Positions 6,492 through 12,767 of a DNA stretch of 12,772 nt are shown in pieces. The notes under the pieces are model-generated. The model did no database searches. It was not told where the DNA came from and saw only the letters and a program-made list of their open reading frames with translations. The DNA is from Anaerolineae bacterium. GTDB taxonomy: Bacteria > Chloroflexota > Anaerolineae > Anaerolineales > Villigracilaceae. Both the position numbers and the translations under genes were made by a program. Every line of letters starts with the position of its first letter. Position 1 is the first letter of the stretch. The stretch is from contig PMLN01000092.1 in the NCBI GenBank assembly GCA_003158885.1, positions 10,295-23,066 of the forward strand, in the 5' to 3' direction.

Positions 6492-7409
6492 CTACTTTCT
6501 CAGAAAAACCAGCAGCGGGGTCAGCGTTAGCGGGCTGAGGATCGTCCCTGTAAAAACGATGGCGGTTACGAGGGATGTATCCAGGCCGTATTCCGTGGCA
6601 AGAACTGTCGTGGTCACTGCTGCGGGCATGGAAGCCTCCACAATATTACCCTGCCGCGCCGCACCCTGCAACCCGAATGCCATGGCCAGCAGAAATCCGA
6701 TCAGCGGACCGGCCAGCAGGCGCAGGCCTGCGCTTAATTGCAATGCGCGCAGACTATGCGACCATTGCATGCGTGAGAGTTCCAGCCCCAGCAGGATGAT
6801 CATGGCCGGGATGCTCCCGTTCGATGCCAGGTCCACCGTGCGGCTGATCGAGGTGGGCAGCGTGATTTGAAAGCGGTTCAGCAGCGCGGCCAGCGCCACT
6901 GCATATACCGTCGGCACTTTGAAAAGTCCCAGCAAAGCCTCCTTGATGTTCATATGTCCGAGCGATGCGATCAGTACGCCGAAGGTGTTGAAGAGAATGG
7001 AGGTGGTCACAAAATACAGCGTGGCAAATGCCAGTGCATCCTGGCCGAATGCAAAGGACACCAAGGGCAGGCCGTAATTGCCCGTGTTCCCGAACGCCGC
7101 GGTCAAAACGATGGCCATCAAAACGGGGCGGTCAAAGCCCAATAACTTGCCGGATAATAAAGCCAGTAATCCGATGATGGCGCACAGCACGATGGTAAAA
7201 CTCATCGTTTTTAGGATATCCGCCGAATCGAGTTGGGTTTTCAGGAGCAGGTCAAAGACCAGGATCGGGCTGAAAATGTAGAAGACGATTCGCCCCAGGC
7301 TGCGTGAGTCGATTGTTAGCAGTTTACCCAACAAAAATCCTGCCCCGCTGATCAGCAGAATGGGCAGGAGGTTGTCGGCAAAGGTTGAGAAGAGGTCATT
7401 GAGGGCCAT
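6492..7409 (-). CDS. AEC-family (auxin efflux carrier-like) transporter
   Basis: A 305-residue integral membrane protein, about the normal size for the AEC family, with some 8-10 hydrophobic helices and few charges. Characteristic stretches are the early GFLLGKL, the mid-protein FGNTGNYGLPL (residues about 115-125, the Asn/Gly/Pro-rich break of the first half), SIPAMIILLGLEL, and the C-terminal EASMPAAVTTTVLATEYGLD, which mirrors the family's second break. Such carriers move organic acids such as malate or auxin-like compounds out of the cell by secondary transport. The substrate cannot be told here. The start ATG lacks a clear Shine-Dalgarno site; the nearest AGGGG is about 15 bases upstream. 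It is the first gene of the minus-strand group with the metallopeptidase and acylphosphatase. Confidence 0.92.
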   Translation of the reverse strand: MALNDLFSTFADNLLPILLISGAGFLLGKLLTIDSRSLGRIVFYIFSPILVFDLLLKTQLDSADILKTMSFTIVLCAIIGLLALLSGKLLGFDRPVLMAIVLTAAFGNTGNYGLPLVSFAFGQDALAFATLYFVTTSILFNTFGVLIASLGHMNIKEALLGLFKVPTVYAVALAALLNRFQITLPTSISRTVDLASNGSIPAMIILLGLELSRMQWSHSLRALQLSAGLRLLAGPLIGFLLAMAFGLQGAARQGNIVEASMPAAVTTTVLATEYGLDTSLVTAIVFTGTILSPLTLTPLLVFLRK

Positions 7410-7565
7410 GCGCCGTATTGTAATCCCCTGTGCTTCTTTATGTGGTTTGCTTCATCGTGAGACGCAGAAGCAGGTTTATGGTTTTACCAAAGTTGCTTGA
7501 CGAATTGGATGTTTTGGAAAGAGCAATACCACACCTGGGTTAGTTTCCCCGATTTTCTATGGTTT

Positions 7566-7601
7566 ATTCGCGGCATTCGCAAATTCGCGTAATTCGTGTT
7601 A
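7566..7601. repeat. Degenerate ATTCGYG tandem repeat (4 units)
   Basis: Four successive units, ATTCGCGGC, ATTCGCAA, ATTCGCGTA and ATTCGTGTTA, of 8-10 bases each. They are related to the clusters at 2334 and 12646. Confidence 0.7.
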
Positions 7602-7652
7602 AGGGTTTCCCAACATTGGTAAAGCCATGGAAGCAGGTTAAGTCCGGCTTCC

Positions 7653-7680
7653 CGAATATCGAGTATCCAATATCGAATAT
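7653..7680. repeat. 7-base tandem repeat CGAATAT x4, copy 1
   Basis: Four units, CGAATAT, CGAGTAT, CCAATAT, CGAATAT, followed by CGAT. The block matches 12740-12767 at all but one base, in the same orientation and same unit order, so it is a dispersed block rather than chance low complexity. Confidence 0.85.
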
Positions 7681-7701
7681 CGATTTCCCATTTCCCCTCC
7701 C

Positions 7702-8682
7702 CTATTCTTCCTCTTCATCCACCAAATCATCGTCTATATCGAGATTGAGCAGTTCGAACTTGGCCAGGTCCTCGGTAAACGCCATGTTGTCCAGTGCTTC
7801 TTCCAGGAATTCAACCTGATCCTCATCCTCGGTCTGATCGAGCAGGCCCTCCAGGTACACCCGCACGTCTTCGCCGCCGATTTGTGAAAGCGACCAGATC
7901 GCGGTGCTGACCAGATCATCGTTTTCTTCATCTACCAGCAGTTTGAGCAATATCTCGCGCGCCGAGGTCAACCCCAGTTCGCCTGCGGCTTCGATTGCCG
8001 CCGACTGCACGCGCGGAATTTCATCCAGCAATTTGGGAAGCACTTCCTTCTCCCAGCGTTCATCCGAGGAGTGCCCCATGGCGGATAACGCGCTGGCTTG
8101 CCAGTCCGGGTCCTCGCGCTGAAAGGCTGACTTGATCAACACCATGGCTTCGGGACGCGCGGAGTAACCGATGGACTCCAGTGCCTGGCGTCGGACGCTT
8201 GCCTGGTCTTCGCCGTTGGCTTTTTCCTGCAGTGCCTCTTCGATCCGCCGTTGGGTCTTTTTCGGAATTCCTTCCAGTTCACCCAATTGAACGAATTTAC
8301 CGAGCGCCGCCGCCGCCGCCTTGCGCGCGCTGGCCTCTGGATCGTCGGACAGCATCTTCAAATAGATCGGGACCAGCTTCGCGTCGTCGCATTCTTCCAG
8401 CAGGTGGATGGCGCTTATGCGTACTTGCGCATCGGGATCGTTTAAGATGGCGCGCGCAAAGTCGTCAAAGCACACCCGCGTATCGTTGTCGGTTAGGGTC
8501 TGGAGTTCGCCCAGCAGCATCTGCTTGCGGTCGGGTGCGATGCGCGGCCAGGCTTCGAGCAGGGCGTTCAGTGTCTCGCTGTCGATGTCGGAAAAATCTC
8601 GCAAGGCGGTGCGTGACAGGCTTTTCTTTCCGTCCAGCAGTTCGTTGATTATTTTTTGGAAGGGCAGTCTTGACGCGCTCAT
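7702..8682 (-). CDS. HEAT-repeat protein with acidic tail
   Basis: A 326-residue soluble protein made of tandem helical HEAT-like repeats. Repeated cores include DAQVRISAIHLLEE, DPEASARKAAAAALGKF, QASVRRQALESIGY, DPDWQASALSAMGHS, PRVQSAAIEAAGELG, DDLVSTAIWSLSQIGG and DQVEFLEEALDNMAF, each roughly 30-40 residues apart and matching the D..vR..A...L pattern. The N-terminal 60 residues are helical and less repeat-like. The C-terminus ends in an acidic tail (IDDDLVDEEEE). HEAT arrays are protein-binding scaffolds; no catalytic motif is present. The ATG lies 9 bases after the stop of the M50 protease gene, so the two are almost certainly co-transcribed, and a role in sensing or regulating that protease is possible but unproven. 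Confidence 0.88.
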   Translation of the reverse strand: MSASRLPFQKIINELLDGKKSLSRTALRDFSDIDSETLNALLEAWPRIAPDRKQMLLGELQTLTDNDTRVCFDDFARAILNDPDAQVRISAIHLLEECDDAKLVPIYLKMLSDDPEASARKAAAAALGKFVQLGELEGIPKKTQRRIEEALQEKANGEDQASVRRQALESIGYSARPEAMVLIKSAFQREDPDWQASALSAMGHSSDERWEKEVLPKLLDEIPRVQSAAIEAAGELGLTSAREILLKLLVDEENDDLVSTAIWSLSQIGGEDVRVYLEGLLDQTEDEDQVEFLEEALDNMAFTEDLAKFELLNLDIDDDLVDEEEE

Positions 8683-8691
8683 TTCGGCATT

Positions 8692-10140
8692 TTATTTTGG
8701 CAGGTTGATGATGGCCGGATGGATAAAGTCCATGGCATTGACGTAGATCATGAAAAGGATCAGGATGGCAAAGCCGGCCGCGTGGACATAGTTTTCGATT
8801 TCCGGTCGCACGCGCTTGCGTATGATCAGTTCGAGCAGGACGAAGAAGATGCGCCCGCCATCCAGTGCCGGGAAGGGCAGCAGATTGATAAAGCCAACGC
8901 TAACAGTTAGAATGGCAATCAGTTGAAGCGTGAAGTAGGTCGGTTCCTGCGGATTAACTGGCTTTGGATTGGATGAAGATGATGAAGGCGGAGCCGATTG
9001 AGGAGCTTGGCGGCTTTGGATATCACGACTGACCGTTTGATTAAGAAATTCGTACATGCCTATAAAACCTGAAACGCGCGCTTGACCCGGGCTGACTTGC
9101 CCGCGGATCATCTCTGCCGGCAGGGAGACCAACGCGCTGATCTGGTCGTAAACAGCCAGGAATCCGTAACCGGTCGCTTGGATGACCGAACCGGAACGCA
9201 CCATCGCATACCCCATCGAGATGCCCAAGGCTCCCTCGCTTTGCGGGCGTGAACTTAACGGTGTAGCCGTGATGGTCACGGTTTGGTTGCCGCGCTGAAT
9301 GACCAGCGTGACCGGCTTATCCAGATTGGCATAAATCACATTGCGCAGCAGGGTTTGGTCTGAAACGCTTTGTCCGTTCACACTTGAGATGATATCGTTG
9401 ATCTGGATGCCGGCTTGAGCCGCGGGTGAATTGGCGACCACATCCCCGATCTGCACTTTGTTGTAATCGGGGATGCCCATTTGATTGAACAAATAGGCGA
9501 AAACGATCACCGCCGTCAATAAGTTCATCGTTGGCCCCGCAAATAGCACGGCCAGCCGCGTCCATGGGCTTGCCGCCGCCAATCCGCCGGGAATGCTCGG
9601 ATCGTTCTCGCCTTTGGGTCTTACAAAGCCTCCAACGGGCAGCCAGTTTAGGGTAATTTCAGTTCCTGGGTGAACTTCTGTAATGGTTTCAGTGAGCTTA
9701 ACCTCGCCTGGTTTCTTCCCGAGCATGATTTGTTTTTGCGGATTTTGGCGCTCAACCATATGCCCGTTTTCATCCACCCAAAGCCCCAAATCTTTTGCGG
9801 AAGCCTTTGCCGGATTTGATTCCATCGGGATTTCTAATGTTCTGAGGATGGATTGATTGTTGACCTCGTCGAGCGTGATCTTCAATTCGCGGTTCAGGAC
9901 TGCCGGCCAGCCTAAAATCATTCTAAAATCTTGGGGTATCTCTAATCTTTTCCCATTTTTTAACAGCAGAAAACCTTTGGCTTGCCAGAGAGTTGCAATT
10001 CGCGGCGGCAGCCCGATCCCAAATTCTTCGACTTCAACCTTCAAAAGGCGCGCCACAATGAAATGGCCGAATTCGTGCGTGATGATCACGCCTGCGAATA
10101 CGACCACGAAAATCACAGCAGATAGGATGGAAATATTCAT
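8692..10140 (-). CDS. RseP/site-2-type M50 zinc metalloprotease with long insert
   Basis: A 482-residue intramembrane protease of the RseP/S2P family, which cuts transmembrane substrates such as anti-sigma factors or remnant signal peptides. The first helix carries HEFGH (22-26). The next conserved block, NWLPVGGFVRPKGE, comes only at 165-178. AGPTMN (201-206) begins the next helix. A PDZ domain spans about 228-300 (GDVVANSPAAQAGIQINDIISSVNGQ, in pieces). The third metal ligand is Asp427 in LLPFPALDGGR, with the last helix near 454-470. RseP proteins usually have about 25-30 residues between HEFGH and the LGG motif; here there are about 140, a gain of roughly 110 hydrophilic residues. A Pro/Ser-rich linker (378-400) precedes the C-terminal core. 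Start ATG 10140 has GAGGT 5 bases upstream. It heads an operon with the HEAT protein. Confidence 0.93.
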   Translation of the reverse strand: MNISILSAVIFVVVFAGVIITHEFGHFIVARLLKVEVEEFGIGLPPRIATLWQAKGFLLLKNGKRLEIPQDFRMILGWPAVLNRELKITLDEVNNQSILRTLEIPMESNPAKASAKDLGLWVDENGHMVERQNPQKQIMLGKKPGEVKLTETITEVHPGTEITLNWLPVGGFVRPKGENDPSIPGGLAAASPWTRLAVLFAGPTMNLLTAVIVFAYLFNQMGIPDYNKVQIGDVVANSPAAQAGIQINDIISSVNGQSVSDQTLLRNVIYANLDKPVTLVIQRGNQTVTITATPLSSRPQSEGALGISMGYAMVRSGSVIQATGYGFLAVYDQISALVSLPAEMIRGQVSPGQARVSGFIGMYEFLNQTVSRDIQSRQAPQSAPPSSSSSNPKPVNPQEPTYFTLQLIAILTVSVGFINLLPFPALDGGRIFFVLLELIIRKRVRPEIENYVHAAGFAILILFMIYVNAMDFIHPAIINLPK

Positions 10141-10171
10141 TGATTACCTCGGCTTATAAAAAAGCCTGTTC

Positions 10172-10177
10172 ATTATA
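10172..10177 (-). promoter_or_regulatory. Candidate -10 box for the M50 protease operon
   Basis: Read on the minus strand this is TATAAT, 31 bases before the start codon. No recognisable -35 hexamer stands at 16-18 bases, so only the -10 is proposed. A small GGCTT/AAGCC hairpin lies in the leader between it and the GAGGT ribosome-binding site. Confidence 0.4.
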
Positions 10178-10248
10178 TCCTGTTTGGATTAGGAGAAGCT
10201 AAAGCATGGATGAACAAACCCTCATGCCTCTTACCCCTGTTTGCATGC

Positions 10249-10338
10249 TGTCATTGCGAATCGCGCGGGTTGAGTAGCGAGCGCAGCAAGCGTAACGCCC
10301 TGCGCCCTTTCAGGGTCGAAACCCAACGCGGCAATCTC
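10249..10338. repeat. REP-like branched inverted repeat
   Basis: The outer arms pair as ATTGC (10253-10257) with GCAAT (10331-10335), CGCG (10262-10265) with CGCG (10327-10330), and GGGTT (10267-10271) with AACCC (10320-10324). Inside, GCGCAG (10281-10286) pairs with CTGCGC (10300-10305) and CCCT (10305-10308) with AGGG (10312-10315). The edges, TGTCATTGCGA at one end and GCGGCAATCTC at the other, resemble the TGTCATTGCGAG...GCAATCTC repeats I recall in several bacterial phyla. It fills most of the gap between the mevalonate decarboxylase and the protease operon and could end transcription of the former. Confidence 0.6.
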
Positions 10339-10368
10339 TTGTGAGCATAACTCTGAGCGCGCCCGGGT

Positions 10369-11346
10369 TTATTCTTCTTCCACGATTCTTGCCGCTCCTC
10401 CAACGTTTGCCGTCAATACATCCTTCACGCCCGAAATTTTGCGCAGGCGTATTGCAACTTCCTCCGCTTCCTTTTCCGGACAAAGCACATGTACGTTCGC
10501 ACCTGCATCCACCGTATAGCAGGCGGATAGGCCTCCCTCGCGCCATTCGCGCACCGCTTGCATGACCGCCAGCGAAGCCGCCAGCCAGTAATGCAGTGCC
10601 GGCTGCGATGTCATCATCACCGCGTGCATCATATCCGAATCCAGCTCGACGATGGAAGCGAAGGCCTCGAAATCCCGTTTCAAGATCGCGCTTCGGCATA
10701 TTTCGATCCGGCGCGGTGCATCTTCCACCCGCGCCGCTTGGAATGGGCTGCTGCCTGCCAGCGCATGTCCTTCCGTGGAACCGGTTTTTTTGTGTGATGA
10801 ACTGATGATGGCGATGCAGTCGCTCAAAGCCCAATGGCCGTGCCCTGCAATCGAATACGCAAACGAGTCCTCGTCAGAGCTTCCCATTTGCCATTCTACA
10901 AACCCGTCGGGAACCGAACGCGCCGCCGAGCCGGAACCGCGCCGTGCCAGGCGGGAGAGTTCTCGTTCACTTAAGTCCAGTTCTGCCGCTTTGCTCGCCG
11001 CCAATGCCAGCGCCGCGAATGCCGATGCGGATGAAGCGATCCCCGCCCCCGAAGGGAAATTGTTTTCGCTGACGATCTCGGCGCGCGCGGTGATCCCGGT
11101 CTTCTCGCGTACCAGATCGAGCATCAATGAAACGCGCTCCAGTGCCGGCCACGTAGCTTCATGTCCGTTGATGATCAACTCGTCGAACGGCAGGGAGGGC
11201 TGAAAGCTGACGGTTGTGCGCGTAAATAGCCTGTCGAGGTTGATCGAGATCGAGCCGTTTGCGGGCAGCCGCAGGGCCTCGTCTCGGTTGCCCCAATATT
11301 TGATGGCCGCGATATTGGGATGAGCGAGCGCAGTACTGGGGTGCAT
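10369..11346 (-). CDS. Mevalonate-pathway decarboxylase (diphosphomevalonate or phosphomevalonate decarboxylase)
   Basis: A 325-residue GHMP-family enzyme of the mevalonate decarboxylase group, making isopentenyl diphosphate or isopentenyl phosphate for isoprenoids. Visible parts are AHPNIAAIKYWGNRD (8-22), the phosphate loop PSGAGIASSAS (98-108), SGSAARS (138-144, with the conserved Arg143), SSHKKTGSTEG (183-193), and the catalytic Asp280 in YTVDAGANVHVL. Classical diphosphomevalonate decarboxylases read YWGK(K/R)D; here the Lys is Asn20. In Chloroflexota (Roseiflexus) a homologue is known to act on phosphomevalonate instead, giving isopentenyl phosphate for a separate kinase, so the substrate is open. 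The start ATG has no Shine-Dalgarno site; an extended -10-like TGGTAAACT ends 6 bases before it, so the message may be leaderless. No other pathway gene is in the window. Confidence 0.88.
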   Translation of the reverse strand: MHPSTALAHPNIAAIKYWGNRDEALRLPANGSISINLDRLFTRTTVSFQPSLPFDELIINGHEATWPALERVSLMLDLVREKTGITARAEIVSENNFPSGAGIASSASAFAALALAASKAAELDLSERELSRLARRGSGSAARSVPDGFVEWQMGSSDEDSFAYSIAGHGHWALSDCIAIISSSHKKTGSTEGHALAGSSPFQAARVEDAPRRIEICRSAILKRDFEAFASIVELDSDMMHAVMMTSQPALHYWLAASLAVMQAVREWREGGLSACYTVDAGANVHVLCPEKEAEEVAIRLRKISGVKDVLTANVGGAARIVEEE

Positions 11347-11453
11347 GCTGCGAGTTTACCATAGTGCAGGCGCTCGCTTTCTTTGACCGTTCCTGCCCGC
11401 CTTCCGCTGAAACGATTTCGTGTAACATACATACATTACAGTCTTGTAACTTT

Positions 11454-11483
11454 TTGTTCGCTTCTCTTATCCTGTGCTAAAAT
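11454..11483 (+). promoter_or_regulatory. Sigma-70-type promoter of the secreted protein gene
   Basis: -35 TTGTTC (11454-11459), an 18-base spacer, and -10 TAAAAT (11478-11483) preceded by TG one base upstream, an extended -10. It lies 34 bases before the ATG. A TGTAA/TTACA pair of short arms about 30 bases upstream could be an operator but is weak. Confidence 0.6.
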
Positions 11484-11505
11484 ATTTTTGTTTACATGTG
11501 ACCTC

Positions 11506-11510
11506 GGAGG
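11506..11510 (+). promoter_or_regulatory. Strong ribosome-binding site GGAGG
   Basis: GGAGG, 7 bases before ATG 11518, the best Shine-Dalgarno site in the window. It shows the gene starts here and not at the in-frame TTG at 11383. Confidence 0.85.
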
Positions 11511-11517
11511 TAGAAAC

Positions 11518-12429
11518 ATGAAGAAGATATTCGTCAATCTCATTGTCCTTGTCGGTATGCTTGTGAGCCTGTTGGCTTTCAGCGGCGGCGCGCCGGCCTA
11601 TGCCTCGTCCGACATCCTTTTTAACCCCACCTCGGTCACTTTCCACAGTCAATTGGTGTTGACCCAGGAATCCTTGCATGCTGTGACCGTTACGCTGACC
11701 AATTCCACCTCTTCCACCATGGCCCTTGGCTTTTTCATCATAGGCAGTTCCGATTTCCAGATCCCCACCAACAACTGTATTAGCAGTGGTGGAGGTATAA
11801 CAACGCTTCAGCCGAATGGTCAATCGGGGGATTCTTGCACGTTGTTTCTTCAATTCTTCCCCCAGCGCGTGGGGACGATTATCGGCCAGCTTTTAATTTA
11901 TGCTCCCGATGATACGACCCTCTTGGGTGCCTTGGACCTTTCCGGGACTGGCTTGGCGGGCACGGAACTTACCAAAAATGGACTCTTTTCCTCGGGTACC
12001 AAGATTCCCACCTCTTGGGTGAAGATCGGCACGTGGTCCGGTTCTGATGGTAGGTTCTGTAACATTTTCTATGTAAGCTCTCCTTGTGCGGTACGCTTCG
12101 TGCAGGGTCTGAGCTCCAAGGGGGCTTCGTTAACGATTCTCAAACCCGGTGCTGTGGGCAGCGCCTTCTACTTCTCCCTTTGGGCTATGGGCATTTCTGT
12201 GCCCACCACGACTGCGGCCAAGGCTTCGATATTGCTCTACAATGGCCTCAAGCTGGTCAACACGTTTCCTCTGCCCATTACCTATACCGGTACGTATAGA
12301 TTTTCAAAAGCGACCACCTGGTTTATCGCGCCACACGCCTATACCAAAGTGGTTGTGAATCTTTATTATACGGCCAGGAGCGGCACGTTATGGTATGACA
12401 ATGTCAGCCTCTTGTGGGCGCCGCCCTAA
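11518..12429 (+). CDS. Secreted two-domain beta-sandwich protein (ASH/choice-of-anchor-like)
   Basis: A 303-residue exported protein. MKK plus a hydrophobic run to about residue 20 and APAYA-SS give a signal peptide cut after Ala29. Residues 31-145 look like an Ig-like ASH/choice-of-anchor D domain: an F.P.SVTF opening, SSDFQIPTNNC, LQPNG.SGDSCTLFLQFFP, RVGTIIGQLLI, ending LDLSGTG. Cys87 and Cys107 probably form a disulfide. Residues 150-303 (NGLFSSG...PTSWVKIGTW ... LWYDNVSLLW) resemble a carbohydrate-binding-like jellyroll, with Cys181 and Cys190 close together. No catalytic residues, cell-wall sorting signal or membrane anchor is seen, so it is likely released or loosely bound to the surface; binding sugars or surface polymers is only a guess. 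The gene has its own promoter, strong ribosome-binding site and terminator, so it is a single-gene unit that is probably well expressed. Confidence 0.85.
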   Translation: MKKIFVNLIVLVGMLVSLLAFSGGAPAYASSDILFNPTSVTFHSQLVLTQESLHAVTVTLTNSTSSTMALGFFIIGSSDFQIPTNNCISSGGGITTLQPNGQSGDSCTLFLQFFPQRVGTIIGQLLIYAPDDTTLLGALDLSGTGLAGTELTKNGLFSSGTKIPTSWVKIGTWSGSDGRFCNIFYVSSPCAVRFVQGLSSKGASLTILKPGAVGSAFYFSLWAMGISVPTTTAAKASILLYNGLKLVNTFPLPITYTGTYRFSKATTWFIAPHAYTKVVVNLYYTARSGTLWYDNVSLLWAPP

Positions 12430-12466
12430 TCGTCCCATCTCCTGCACCCTGTAAAATTTCGATCAT

Positions 12467-12503
12467 AAGGCATCCTGAGTCGACTCGACTCAGGATGCCT
12501 TTT
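12467..12503 (+). terminator. Rho-independent terminator of the secreted protein gene
   Basis: A perfect 16-bp stem, AAGGCATCCTGAGTCG / CGACTCAGGATGCCTT, with a 3-base loop ACT, followed by TT so that the T-run spans 12500-12503. It lies 38 bases after the stop. The stem is unusually long and perfect, and its tip repeats GAGTCGACTCGACTC. Confidence 0.9.
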
Positions 12504-12645
12504 ATTCATGGCGCGGCGCACTTTCTCCCTCCCCAAATTCAGCGTTCTTCTGCATTTGCTAGCCGAGGCTTTTACTTCCCTCCATCCTTATCCTCAATTC
12601 CCATTCTCGATTCCTGATCATCCTTCTTTCGTTCCCTTTGCTCTC

Positions 12646-12712
12646 CTTCGTGCTATTCGTGAACCTCGTGGGCAAATCCTTTCGTGCCTTAGTGCCTTCG
12701 TGGTTAAAGAAA
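12646..12712. repeat. Degenerate TTCGTG tandem repeat
   Basis: Units CTTCGTGCT, ATTCGTGAA and CCTCGTGGG (9 bases each, 12646-12672), then TTCGTGCC, TTAGTGCC and TTCGTGGTT (8-9 bases). Same family as the clusters at 2334 and 7566. Confidence 0.7.
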
Positions 12713-12739
12713 TCTCATGGAATCTACGCCATCAATCCT

Positions 12740-12767
12740 CGAATATCGAGTATCGAATATCGAATAT
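12740..12767. repeat. 7-base tandem repeat CGAATAT x4, copy 2
   Basis: Units CGAATAT, CGAGTAT, CGAATAT, CGAATAT. It is the second copy of the block at 7653-7680, differing at one base, and lies next to the window's right edge, so it may continue. Confidence 0.85.

Larger units (their letters stand above)
7410..7701. other. Gene-free stretch with two repeat clusters
   Basis: 292 bases between the HEAT-protein stop and the AEC start. It holds the ATTCG repeat (7566-7601) and the CGAATAT repeat (7653-7680). The open frame at 7559-7819 is low-complexity and runs antisense into the HEAT gene. No clear terminator hairpin or promoter was found, although an AEC promoter must lie in the 7410-7500 part. 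Confidence 0.6.

Noticed and set aside
7653..7680. The CGAATAT units as a CRISPR array
   Set aside because: Units are 7 bases with no spacers and there are no cas genes.
10310..10834. A minus-strand frame of 174 codons overlapping the decarboxylase
   Set aside because: Gly/Arg-rich composition, no motif, and it runs through the REP-like element; a shadow of the real gene.
11421..11440. TGTAA...TTACA as an operator for the secreted protein gene
   Set aside because: Only 5-base arms with a 10-base gap in an AT-rich stretch; too easily found by chance to call.
12414..12617. A small gene over the terminator
   Set aside because: The frame spans a perfect terminator hairpin and pyrimidine-rich spacer, with no ribosome-binding site or recognisable product.
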